The notes: generated from the sequence alone by a model not told the origin. A stretch of 32,057 nucleotides of DNA from Solirubrobacter ginsenosidimutans (GCF_027587205.1 NZ_JAPDOD010000079.1:1-32057), one strand, 5' to 3'; positions 21,390-28,801 are shown, numbered from the stretch's first letter. Translations and numbers: made by a program.

Positions 21390-22906
21390 TTAGGCGACAC
21401 CTCCGCTTGGCGAGACGTCAATCCGTTCCAGGACAAGCGCCAGAGCGTGCCCGAGTTCGGGACGCTGACGGTGAAGATGCCGTTGGCCGAGGTGACCGGC
21501 ACCGTCTGCACGGTCTTGAAGGCCGCGCCCGCGGACGCCGCGACCTGGATGTCGACCGACTGCGCGGTGCCGTTGTCGGCCGGGCGCAGCTGGCCGTAGA
21601 CCGTCACGTTCGCGCCCTTGCCCGAGACCCAGATCGGCAGCTTGTAGGCCGCATAGGCGGGCTTGGGCGCGCCGTTGAGCAGCCGCAGGCCCATCTGGAA
21701 CCCGGCGGCGATGTTCGCGTCATCGACGATCTTGTACTGCGCGACGGTGTGCACGCGCGGATTCTTGTACGCGATCCAGTCGGACTGGTTGATGTACTCG
21801 GCCTGCTGGGCGTCGGTGACGCCGAAGATCAGGTCCGGCTTGGTCTGCCAGCCGTGCTCGGTGTACTCGATCGGCAGCTTGGCCGGGATCCGCTTGGCCT
21901 TCGCGGCGTTGTCGAGCAGCTTCGTCAGGCGCGACGCGACGTTGATCGTGATCTCACCCGCGTTGACGCCCGAGGTCGGCGGGCGCGAGCCGCCGCGCGT
22001 GTAGGGGTGATGCGCGTAGCCCGTCACGTTGAGCTTCTTGTAGCCGCCGCAGTGCTGGTCGGTGGCCTCGGCGCCGGTCAGCTTCTTGCCCTTGGTGTTG
22101 AGGCAGAACACTCCGCGCAGGAACGTCTCCGGCGAGGTCTTGAGGATCTTCGACGCGCACTTCTTCGGGACCCGCAGCGAGCGCTGCGCGCTGCAGCCGG
22201 ACGGGTCGTCGCCCAGCGGCGCGGTCTCGCCGAGCCAGATCTGGTCGGCGCGGTGGCCCGTTCCGCGCAGGCCGGCGATCGCCGACGTGGCGAGCTGGCG
22301 GTACATGTAGGCGGACTTCTGAACGGCCTGCGAGCCCGAGGTCTCGTACTGCGGCGAGAGCCACGAGCGCAGGTTCGGCTCGTTCCAGATCGACCACTTC
22401 TTGACCGTCGGATACCGCGTGCCCAGAGCACGCACGAACGCGCCGAAGAGCTTGGGGTCGGGCTTGCAGGTCTTCAGCGTCGCGACCGAGCCCTTGCACT
22501 TGGACGCCCAGGCCGGGATCGGGCCGGTCGCGGTCAGCAGGACCTCCAGGCCGCGCGCCTGCGCGCCCGCGACGAACGAGTCGAGCATCGTGAACGAGCC
22601 GGCCGGATAGGCGGCCGGGTTCTTGCCGTCGAAGCCCTTGGGCTTCTTCTTAGAGGTCGGGGACGGCGCGAAGCGCGACCAGATCACGTTCGCGCGGATC
22701 ACGTCGGCGCCGAGCGCCTTCGCCTCGTCGAGGGCCTGGGCCTGAGCCACCGGCCCTGAATCGAGCATCAGCGTCTCGTCTTCGATCAGCGACTGCTGAT
22801 CCGGGGCGGCGAGGGCGGGTGCGGCGGGCAGGGCGGCGGCGCAGATCGCGGCCGCGGCAAGGACCCGCCGGGCGCGGCGTCGGGACGTCTCAGTCATCAA
22901 GGACAT
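21386..22906 (-). CDS. Secreted clan-A-like glycoside hydrolase (cellulase-like), paralogue 2
   Basis: The 506-residue protein has an Arg-rich export signal (residues about 1-34, RRRARR then a long Ala-rich core; Sec or possibly Tat). The barrel has Glu176 in WSIWNEPNLRSW as acid/base and Glu350 in IEYTEHGWQTKP as nucleophile, aligning with Glu163 and Glu317 of the neighbouring gene. Shared landmarks (LGADVIRANVIWSRFAP here, LGVDVVRIHARWWEIAP there) show an old tandem duplication. Six or more cysteines lie in the central insertion. The C-terminus is again a small beta domain. ATG 22906 lies 39 bp after the sodA stop; an in-frame ATG at 22897 is possible. First gene of the four coupled by 4-nt overlaps. 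Confidence 0.85.
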   Translation of the reverse strand: MSLMTETSRRRARRVLAAAAICAAALPAAPALAAPDQQSLIEDETLMLDSGPVAQAQALDEAKALGADVIRANVIWSRFAPSPTSKKKPKGFDGKNPAAYPAGSFTMLDSFVAGAQARGLEVLLTATGPIPAWASKCKGSVATLKTCKPDPKLFGAFVRALGTRYPTVKKWSIWNEPNLRSWLSPQYETSGSQAVQKSAYMYRQLATSAIAGLRGTGHRADQIWLGETAPLGDDPSGCSAQRSLRVPKKCASKILKTSPETFLRGVFCLNTKGKKLTGAEATDQHCGGYKKLNVTGYAHHPYTRGGSRPPTSGVNAGEITINVASRLTKLLDNAAKAKRIPAKLPIEYTEHGWQTKPDLIFGVTDAQQAEYINQSDWIAYKNPRVHTVAQYKIVDDANIAAGFQMGLRLLNGAPKPAYAAYKLPIWVSGKGANVTVYGQLRPADNGTAQSVDIQVAASAGAAFKTVQTVPVTSANGIFTVSVPNSGTLWRLSWNGLTSRQAEVSPK

Positions 22907-22945
22907 TCCAACGCCGCGACCGGACAGGAGTTGCGGAACGGCGGT

Positions 22946-23551
22946 TTAAGCCGCCGCGGCGTACAGTTCGGCGACCTTCGCCCAGTTCACGACGTTCCAG
23001 AACGCGTCCAGGTAGTCCGGGCGCTTGTTCTGGTACTTGAGGTAGTACGCGTGCTCCCACACGTCGGCGCCCAGCAGCGGCGTCTGGCCGGCCGAGAGCG
23101 GGGAGTCCTGGTTGGGCGTCGAGGTGACCGCGAGGCCGGAGCCGTCGTGGACGAGCCACGCCCAGCCGGAGCCGAACTGGTTGACGCCGGCGTCCTTGAA
23201 CTTCGCCTTGAACTCGTCGAAGGAGCCGAAGGCGCCGTTGATCGCCTCGGCCAGATCGCCCGTGGGCTCGCCGCCGCCGTCAGGCGACAGGAATTCCCAG
23301 AACAGGCTGTGGTTGTAGTGACCGCCGCCGTTGTTGCGGACCGCCTTCTGCTTGTCGGCGGGCAGCGCGTCGAGGTTCTTGAGGATCTCCTCGATCGAGG
23401 AGTTCTCGAACTCGGTGCCCGCGAGGGCGGCGTTGGCCTTGTCGACGTACGCCTGATGGTGCTTGTCGTGATGCACCTTCATGGTCGCCTCGTCGATGTG
23501 CGGCTCAAGCGCGGCGTAGTCGTACGGCAGCGGCGGGACTTCAAAAGCCAT
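22946..23551 (-). CDS. sodA: Superoxide dismutase, manganese type (Fe/Mn family)
   Basis: This enzyme dismutates superoxide to oxygen and hydrogen peroxide. The 201 residues contain all four metal ligands: His in KVHHDKHH, His in [10 protein letters not shown], and Asp and His in DVWEHAYY. The Gly-Gly-His context together with Gln in STPNQDSPL is the pattern of Mn enzymes rather than Fe enzymes, though cambialistic activity cannot be excluded. No signal peptide is present, so it is cytoplasmic. The start at 23551 is fixed by TTGGAGG five bases upstream; a longer upstream reading lacks family similarity. The next gene on this strand begins 39 bp after its stop with no obvious terminator, so sodA may lead the hydrolase operon. 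Confidence 0.97.
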   Translation of the reverse strand: MAFEVPPLPYDYAALEPHIDEATMKVHHDKHHQAYVDKANAALAGTEFENSSIEEILKNLDALPADKQKAVRNNGGGHYNHSLFWEFLSPDGGGEPTGDLAEAINGAFGSFDEFKAKFKDAGVNQFGSGWAWLVHDGSGLAVTSTPNQDSPLSAGQTPLLGADVWEHAYYLKYQNKRPDYLDAFWNVVNWAKVAELYAAAA

Positions 23552-23614
23552 TAGGGCCTCCAATTGCGGTGTTCGAACCCCTCGCCCGAGCGTTCTATCA
23601 CCCTGAAGGCGCGA

Positions 23615-23642
23615 GCCCCGCCGACGTGGCCGCCGGCGGGGC
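23615..23642 (-). terminator. Hairpin between the second chemoreceptor and sodA
   Basis: GCCCCGCCG (23615-23623) pairs perfectly with CGGCGGGGC (23634-23642) around a 10-nt loop, 19 bases after the chemoreceptor stop on the - strand. There is no T-tract. It is the likely end of the chemoreceptor transcript. Confidence 0.65.
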
Positions 23643-23661
23643 ATCGCTCTGACCGTTGAAG

Positions 23662-25524
23662 CTACGCCACGCCGGCGAGCTTGAAGCGCGCCACGAGCTG
23701 CGCCAGCTCCTCGCTGGTGCCCGCCAGTTCCTGCGCGGAAGCGGCGATCTGCTGCGTCGAGGCGCTGGTCTGCTCGGTCGAGGCGGAGACCTGCTCGGCA
23801 GACGCGGAGGACTGCTCGGCGACGGCGGCGACCTCGGCGAAGTCGTCCTGCACGCGCTGGGACGCGTCGGCGACCTGGCCGATCGTGCTCGCGATCTGCT
23901 CGACCCGGTCGCTCATGTCGGCGACCGACGCGCGGATGCGGACGAAGGACTCGCGCGCCTGCTCGACGGTCGCGGCGCCCTCGCTGGTGCGCTGGGCGCC
24001 GTTCTCGACGACCTCGACCGCGCGCTGCGTCTCGTGCTGGATCTGCCCGATCAGGTCGGCGATCGAGGCGGCCGCGGTCTGCGACTCCTCGGCCAGCTTG
24101 CGGACCTCCTCGGCGACGACGGCGAAGCCCTTGCCCTGCTCGCCGGCGCGGGCGGCCTCGATGGCGGCGTTGAGCGCCAGCAGGTTGGTCTGCTCGGCCA
24201 GGCCGGTGATCGTCGACACGATGCCCGAGATCTGCTCGGACTTGGCGCCGAGCTCGCGGATGGCCTGGGTGGCCTCCGTCGAGGACGTGCGGACGGACTC
24301 CATCGCGCCGGTGGCCTTGCCGACCGCCTGCGCGCCCTCGTCGGCGAGCCGGCTGGTCTCCTGCGCGACCTCTGCGGCCTCGCGGGCATTGGTGGCGGAC
24401 TCGTCGGTGGCGATCGCCATCTCGTTGGTCTGCGCGCGGGCGGACTCGATCGCGCGAACCTGGCGCTCGGAGCCCTTGGCGACTTCGCCGATGCCGCCGG
24501 CGATCTCGCCGATCGCGCGGCCAACCTCGTCGGACGTCGACGCCATCTCGCCGGAGCTTCCGGCGACCACCGACGCGCTCGTGGAGAGCACGCCGATCAT
24601 CTGCGAGAGCGCGCCGCGGGTCTCGTTGTAGGCGGCGACCGACGCGACGGTGCTGTCACGGATCTGGCCGACGGCCTCGGCGACGTCGCCGATCTCGTCG
24701 TTGCTGGTGCGCCGCAGGCCCGGGGTGGTGGCGTCGACGGCGACGGTCAGGTCGCCCTGGGCCATCGCGTTGAGGGCCTTGTTGAGCTCGTTCGCGCAGT
24801 GATCGCGCAGGCTCGCGAGGCGCTCGAGGATGAGCTTGACGCTGCGCTCGATGCCGCGGGAGACCCACAGCATCAGGCCGAGGCCGGCGATGAACGCGAA
24901 GACGAGCAGCAGGATCGAGCGGGTGCGGTTGCTCGCGGCCGCATCGGCGATCTCGGCCTGCTTGTGCTTCGCCAGCGTGTGCTTGGCCGTGTAGAGCGTG
25001 TTGAAGTCGGCCAGGGCGACCGTGATCGCGGGGGACACGATGTTGCGGCTGTAGTCCGCGATCGCCGTGTCGGTGGCCGGATCGGCCGCCGTGTCGACCA
25101 TCTTGAAGAGCTTGTCGCGCATGCCGTAGTAGACGCTCAGGTCGTGGTCGACCTTGGCCATCGCGTCGCGCTCGGCCTGTGTGGAGACCGACTTCTGGAC
25201 CGCCGCCAGGCGCTTGGCGACCTCGGCGTCGTTGGCCTTGACCTTCGCGCCGATCTCACCGCGCGCGGCCGGGGTCTTGGCGTTGCGGTAGGTGGTCTGC
25301 TGCTGGCGCGTGTCGTTGAGCGCCGACGACGCGAAACCGAGGTCGACCAGCGGCGTGACCGCCTGGCCGAGCACCGTGTCGGACTTGTCCTTGATCGAGG
25401 ACACGCTGGTGATGCCGAGCGTGCCGATGAGGAGCATGAGGGCCAGCAGGACACCGGCGCTGCCGAGCAGCTTCGCCTTGATGGTGATCCGTCGCTGCGC
25501 CCGGCCAGAGGAGACGTGAGCCAT
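23662..25524 (-). CDS. Methyl-accepting chemotaxis protein with four-helix-bundle sensor
   Basis: The 620-residue receptor has a basic N-terminus and span 1 (about 18-39). An all-helical extracytoplasmic region (about 45-200) resembles the 4HB_MCP sensor. Span 2 (about 205-226), a HAMP region and a cytoplasmic coiled coil follow, with the conserved tip [41 protein letters not shown]. The last 60 residues ([29 protein letters not shown]) closely match those of the receptor at 12017-14203, so the two are paralogues with different sensor domains. No CheR-binding pentapeptide is seen. The ligand is unknown. The ATG has only a weak ribosome site. The leader carries a perfect 9-bp hairpin and a CCGATAA box. 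Confidence 0.94.
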   Translation of the reverse strand: MAHVSSGRAQRRITIKAKLLGSAGVLLALMLLIGTLGITSVSSIKDKSDTVLGQAVTPLVDLGFASSALNDTRQQQTTYRNAKTPAARGEIGAKVKANDAEVAKRLAAVQKSVSTQAERDAMAKVDHDLSVYYGMRDKLFKMVDTAADPATDTAIADYSRNIVSPAITVALADFNTLYTAKHTLAKHKQAEIADAAASNRTRSILLLVFAFIAGLGLMLWVSRGIERSVKLILERLASLRDHCANELNKALNAMAQGDLTVAVDATTPGLRRTSNDEIGDVAEAVGQIRDSTVASVAAYNETRGALSQMIGVLSTSASVVAGSSGEMASTSDEVGRAIGEIAGGIGEVAKGSERQVRAIESARAQTNEMAIATDESATNAREAAEVAQETSRLADEGAQAVGKATGAMESVRTSSTEATQAIRELGAKSEQISGIVSTITGLAEQTNLLALNAAIEAARAGEQGKGFAVVAEEVRKLAEESQTAAASIADLIGQIQHETQRAVEVVENGAQRTSEGAATVEQARESFVRIRASVADMSDRVEQIASTIGQVADASQRVQDDFAEVAAVAEQSSASAEQVSASTEQTSASTQQIAASAQELAGTSEELAQLVARFKLAGVA

Positions 25525-25561
25525 TCTTCGGTCCAGTCGGTACGGGGGTGGGAGGGGGTCT

Positions 25562-25582
25562 GGCCCGTGGTTCCCACGGGCC
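25562..25582 (-). other. Hairpin in the chemoreceptor leader
   Basis: GGCCCGTGG (25562-25570) and CCACGGGCC (25574-25582) form a perfect 9-bp stem with a 3-nt loop, 38 bases before the chemoreceptor ATG and between two divergent promoters. It may stabilise or regulate the leader RNA, or be a protein-binding palindrome. Confidence 0.5.
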
Positions 25583-25593
25583 GCTAGTTGCGC

Positions 25594-25620
25594 TTATCGG
25601 TTGGCGGAACTGCGACTGAA
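25594..25620 (-). promoter_or_regulatory. Candidate FliA/WhiG-type promoter of the second chemoreceptor
   Basis: On the - strand TTCA (25620-25617), exactly 15 bases, then ACCGATAA (25601-25594). The -10 matches the FliA consensus GCCGATAA at 7 of 8 positions and the -35 (TAAA) at 2 of 4. It is 69 bases before the ATG. Confidence 0.4.
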
Positions 25621-25637
25621 GTCCAACCCTCCCCCGT

Positions 25638-25668
25638 TTGTCAGAGCCGCCGAAAAACCATCTAGGCT
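25638..25668 (+). promoter_or_regulatory. Candidate sigma-70-type promoter of proS
   Basis: TTGTCA (25638-25643), a 19-bp spacer, then TAGGCT (25663-25668), ending ten bases before the proS ATG. There is no ribosome site, so the mRNA is probably leaderless. Confidence 0.5.
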
Positions 25669-25678
25669 CTGCGCCCCG

Positions 25679-27367
25679 ATGACGCGCCTGAGCCACTACC
25701 TCCTCCCGACCGAGAAGCAGCCGCCCGCCGATGCGGAGGCGCTCTCCCACAAGCTGCTGGTGCGCGCCGGCATGATCCGGCAGGTGGGCGCCGGCCTGTG
25801 GAGCTGGCTCCCGGCCGGCTGGCGCGTGCACCAGAAGGCGGTCCAGATCATCCGCGAGGAGATCGACGCGATCGGCGGCCAGGAAATGCTGATGCCGGTG
25901 CTCAACCCGGCGGAGATCTGGCAGCGCAGCGGGCGTTACGACGCGATCGGCGGCGAGCTGTTCCGCCTCAAGGACCGCCGTGGGGCGGACATGGTGCTCG
26001 CCATGACCCATGAGGAGATCGTCACCACCCACATCGCGCAGGTGGTCCGCTCCTACCGCGACCTGCCGCAGATCCTCTACCACTTCCAGATCAAGGAGCG
26101 CGACGAGCCGCGCCCCCGCGCCGGCGTGCTGCGCACGCGCGAGTTCATCATGAAGGACTCCTACACGTTCGACCGCGATGCCGCGGGGCTCGACGTGGGC
26201 TACGAGAAGCACCGGGTCGCCTACGACAAGATCTTCGACCGCTGCGGCCTGGAGTGGTACCGGGTGGACTCGGACGTCGGGATGATGGGCGGCACCGGCG
26301 CCCACGAGTACATGGCGCCGTGTCCCGCGGGCGAGAACGACGTCGCGCTGGCCCCGGGCTACGCGGCCAATGTCGAGGTCGCGACCGCGACCGCCAAGCC
26401 GGTGCAGCTGCCGCCGGCGCTGGACGCCCCCGCGGAGGAGGCGACGCCCGGGCTGACGACGGTCGCGCAGGTCGCGGAGGCGCTCGGCGTCCCCGCGGGC
26501 GCGCTCATCAAGGCCTACCCGGTCATCGTCGGCGAGGACGAGCTGCGCCTGGTCCTGGTGCGCGGCGACCATCGCGTGAACGACGTCAAGCTCGCCAACG
26601 CCCTCGGCGCCTCCTTCCGGCCGGCGCAGGCGAGCGAGTTCGCCGAGCGCATCGGCCCGGCGGGCTACATCGGGCCGGTCGGCACCGACGTGCCGATCCT
26701 GCTCGACTCGGCGCTCGACGGCGACTCCTACATCTCGGGCGCCAACAAGGCCGACGCGCACCTGCGCGGCGTCAAGCCGGGGCGCGACTTCGCGTTCACC
26801 GAGGCCGACGTGCGCTCGGTCGAGGTGGGGGATACGGTCGACGGTCACGAGATCCGGATCGAGCCCGCGATCGAGATCGGCAACATCTTCAAGCTCGGGA
26901 CCCGCTACAGCGTGCCGCTGGGGGCGAGCTACCTGGACGAGTCCGGCACGGCCCAGCCCGTCTGGATGGGCTCCTACGGCATCGGCCCTGCGCGCATCGC
27001 CGCCGCGGCCGTCGAGCAGTTCGCCGACGAGAAGGGCATCTCGTGGCCGCGCGCGCTGTCGCCGTTCGACGTGCACCTCGTCGGGCTCGGCAAGCCCGAC
27101 ACCGAGGAGTTCGCGCTGGCCGAGCGCCTGTACGACGAGCTGCGGGCGGCCGGCCTGGACGTCGTCTACGACGATCGGACCCTCGGCCCGGGCGCCAAGT
27201 TCGCCGACGCCGAGCTGCTCGGCGTGCCGCTGCGGCTGACGATCGGCCGGCGCACGCTCGAGGCGGGCGAGATCGAGACGCAGGTCCGGCGCGGGCGAGA
27301 GACCGGCTCCATCGGACTCGAGGGCGCGGCGCAGGCGGCCGCTGACTTGTGGGCGACGCTCCCGTAA
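25679..27367 (+). CDS. proS: Prolyl-tRNA synthetase, bacterial type with editing insertion
   Basis: ProRS charges tRNA-Pro with proline in the cytoplasm. The 562-residue class II enzyme begins MTRLSHYLLPTEKQPP, with motif 1 in RAGMIRQVGAGLWSWLPAG, motif 2 in FQIKERDEPRPRAGVLRTREFIMKDSYTF, and motif 3 near GSYGIGPAR. Between motifs 2 and 3 sits a YbaK-like editing domain (about 230-375) with LVLVRGDHRVNDVKL, which hydrolyses Ala-tRNA-Pro. The anticodon-binding domain closes the protein. I start at ATG 25679: the preceding in-frame residues from 25601 lack family similarity and a promoter overlaps them. The stop lies within the next gene, which starts 19 bases earlier. Confidence 0.97.
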   Translation: MTRLSHYLLPTEKQPPADAEALSHKLLVRAGMIRQVGAGLWSWLPAGWRVHQKAVQIIREEIDAIGGQEMLMPVLNPAEIWQRSGRYDAIGGELFRLKDRRGADMVLAMTHEEIVTTHIAQVVRSYRDLPQILYHFQIKERDEPRPRAGVLRTREFIMKDSYTFDRDAAGLDVGYEKHRVAYDKIFDRCGLEWYRVDSDVGMMGGTGAHEYMAPCPAGENDVALAPGYAANVEVATATAKPVQLPPALDAPAEEATPGLTTVAQVAEALGVPAGALIKAYPVIVGEDELRLVLVRGDHRVNDVKLANALGASFRPAQASEFAERIGPAGYIGPVGTDVPILLDSALDGDSYISGANKADAHLRGVKPGRDFAFTEADVRSVEVGDTVDGHEIRIEPAIEIGNIFKLGTRYSVPLGASYLDESGTAQPVWMGSYGIGPARIAAAAVEQFADEKGISWPRALSPFDVHLVGLGKPDTEEFALAERLYDELRAAGLDVVYDDRTLGPGAKFADAELLGVPLRLTIGRRTLEAGEIETQVRRGRETGSIGLEGAAQAAADLWATLP

Positions 27368-27984
27368 AACGCAAACTGACCTTCCGGCGGCTGTCGGGTC
27401 TGGACCGCTCGGGCCCGCCGCCACCTGAGACGGTCGCCGGCGCGCCGCTGCGCCCGTGGACGATCCCGAACGCGATCGGCTACATCCGGCTGGCGATGAT
27501 CCCGCTGTTCCTGGTGCTCGCCCTGAGCTCCGAGAGCGGCACGGACGCGCTGCCGGCGGTCCTGTTCGCCGTGATCGGCTGGAGCGACTACCTGGACGGC
27601 ATCGCCGCGCGGGTCACCGGCCAGTACTCGCGGATGGGGGCGCTGCTGGACCCATTGGTCGATCGGCTGCTCGTGATCTCAGGCGTGATCGTGTGCTGGA
27701 AATTCGAGCTTCTCCCGCGCTGGGCGCTCGCTCTGCTGGCCGCTCGCGAGCTCTTCATGCTCGTCCTGGCGCGCTATGCGCTGCACCGAAATGTCGACCT
27801 CAAGATCAACTGGTTGGGGCGCTGGGGCGTGTGGCCGGTGTTCAGCGCGCTCTTCTTTGCACTCTGCGGAGTGCATTGGTTGGCCCTGGCGTGCTTGTAT
27901 GTGGGCCTCGTACTCACGCTTGGGGCGACGGTCCAATACGTGCGCGATGGTCTCGCGCAGGCACGACTGCAAGGCTCGACCTGA
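27349..27984 (+). CDS. CDP-alcohol phosphatidyltransferase (PgsA-like)
   Basis: The 211-residue membrane protein carries the full family signature D-x2-D-G-x2-A-R-x8-G-x3-D-x3-D as SDYLDGIAARVTGQYSRMGALLDPLVD. Around it are about six hydrophobic spans, with a soluble basic N-terminal extension of about 35 residues. It transfers a phosphatidyl group from CDP-diacylglycerol to an alcohol, most likely glycerol 3-phosphate (phosphatidylglycerophosphate synthase). Inositol phosphate or another acceptor cannot be excluded, as actinobacteria have several paralogues. GTG 27349 overlaps proS by 19 bases, so it is co-transcribed with it. CDP-diacylglycerol would be supplied by cdsA at the start of the window. 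Confidence 0.9.
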   Translation: MGDAPVKRKLTFRRLSGLDRSGPPPPETVAGAPLRPWTIPNAIGYIRLAMIPLFLVLALSSESGTDALPAVLFAVIGWSDYLDGIAARVTGQYSRMGALLDPLVDRLLVISGVIVCWKFELLPRWALALLAARELFMLVLARYALHRNVDLKINWLGRWGVWPVFSALFFALCGVHWLALACLYVGLVLTLGATVQYVRDGLAQARLQGST

Positions 27985-27997
27985 GCTTGATGAACGC

Positions 27998-28003
27998 TAT
28001 GCT
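27998..28003 (+). promoter_or_regulatory. Candidate -10 box for the RsiG-like gene
   Basis: TATGCT lies 44 bases before ATG 28048 in the 63-bp gap after the phosphatidyltransferase. No convincing -35 is visible. A purine-rich ribosome site (GAGGAGAGGA, 28027-28036) follows. Confidence 0.35.
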
Positions 28004-28047
28004 TCCACCTCCGTCTCGTCACCTTTGAGGAGAGGACTTCTTTACAG

Positions 28048-28305
28048 ATGGACACCTTCCCCGATCTCGGTTCACTCTCCGATCAGGAGCTCAAGGACCT
28101 CATCCAGCAGCTCACTGACGAGGAGCAGGAGGTGTCCTACCGCCGGCGCATCCTGCACGGCAAGATCGACATCCTGCGAGCCGAACTCGTCAACCGCCTG
28201 CGCAAGAAGCACGAAGGTGGCGAGGAAGTCATCTCGGGCGCCGACGTCCAGCGTCTCACTGACATCCTTGCCGGTCGTGCGACCGGCGGCGGCGACGACA
28301 TCTAG
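28048..28305 (+). CDS. Single-motif RsiG-like c-di-GMP-responsive anti-sigma factor (predicted)
   Basis: The 85-residue protein is almost entirely one long helix. Residues 26-41 read E26-x3-S30-x2-R33-x3-H37-x3-D41. Published RsiG anti-sigma factors bind c-di-GMP through E-x3-S-x2-R-x3-Q-x3-D; Streptomyces RsiG has two such motifs, while Rubrobacter RsiG has one, dimerises to form the coiled coil, and holds a WhiG/FliA-type sigma factor when c-di-GMP is bound. This product has the single-motif length and layout, with His in place of Gln. It has no membrane segment, so it is cytoplasmic. ATG 28048 has a good ribosome site 11 bases upstream. It lies 21 bp before a zinc-ribbon/FHA gene. No sigma factor gene is in the window. 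Confidence 0.75.
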   Translation: MDTFPDLGSLSDQELKDLIQQLTDEEQEVSYRRRILHGKIDILRAELVNRLRKKHEGGEEVISGADVQRLTDILAGRATGGGDDI

Positions 28306-28326
28306 CCGCAGTCGGAGGTACGGCCC

Positions 28327-28800
28327 TTGGCCCGTCACTGCCCAGAGTGCGGGTTCGTCGTCACGGAGGGCGCGAACTACTGCCAGCGCTGCGGCGCATA
28401 CGTCGGCACGCGTGAAGACACGCGTGACGACGCCACGACCGCGACGTACATGATCGACGAACAGACCGGCGAGTTGCGGCCGGTCGACGTCGGCGATGTC
28501 GCGGCCTCCACCGGTGCCCTCGTGATCCGGTCGGGCGGCGGCAAGGTCGGCCAGTCGTACCCGCTCGACGGCGAGCGGTTGACGATCGGCCGTTCGCCGG
28601 ACGCGGAGATCTTCCTCGACGACGTGACCGTCTCGCGCGATCACGCCGTGCTCGTGCGCCGTTCGGGCGCGTGGTTCCTGGATGACTCAGGCTCTTTGAA
28701 TGGGACCTACGTGAACCGGCGGAGGATCGAGTCGCACAAGCTCGAAGACGGCGACGAGTTGCAAGTCGGCAAATACAAGCTCACCTATCTGGCGCGCTGA
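28327..28800 (+). CDS. Zinc-ribbon plus FHA-domain protein, GarA/OdhI-like
   Basis: The 157-residue cytoplasmic protein starts with a zinc ribbon (CPEC at 5-8, CQRC at 19-22). A 40-residue linker follows with the acidic double threonine DDATTATY (Thr37, Thr38), then an FHA domain (about 63-157). FHA landmarks are TIGRSPDAEIFLDDVTVSRDHA (Arg89, Ser103, His106) and GSLNGTYVNRRRI (Asn125). The FHA part and its end (DELQVGKYKL) closely resemble mycobacterial GarA and corynebacterial OdhI, which regulate 2-oxoglutarate metabolism according to phosphorylation of a TT motif by PknB/PknG. The zinc ribbon is an addition to that architecture. TTG 28327 is supported by CGGAGGT eight bases upstream. The MerR gene follows at once. 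Confidence 0.9.
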   Translation: MARHCPECGFVVTEGANYCQRCGAYVGTREDTRDDATTATYMIDEQTGELRPVDVGDVAASTGALVIRSGGGKVGQSYPLDGERLTIGRSPDAEIFLDDVTVSRDHAVLVRRSGAWFLDDSGSLNGTYVNRRRIESHKLEDGDELQVGKYKLTYLAR

Positions 28801-28801
28801 G

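Noticed and set aside
23560..23600. Possible tRNA T-arm (GTTCGAAC) upstream of sodA
   Set aside because: The flanking bases do not form a proper T-stem and no acceptor, D or anticodon arms are found.
25550..25582. Fourth copy of the REP-like element (GGGGGTCTGGCCC)
   Set aside because: Only the centre is similar; the arms are different and the palindrome present is an unrelated GGCCCGTGG hairpin.
25601..25678. N-terminal extension of prolyl-tRNA synthetase
   Set aside because: The extra 26 residues do not resemble ProRS, and a promoter-like TTGTCA/TAGGCT pair lies within them.
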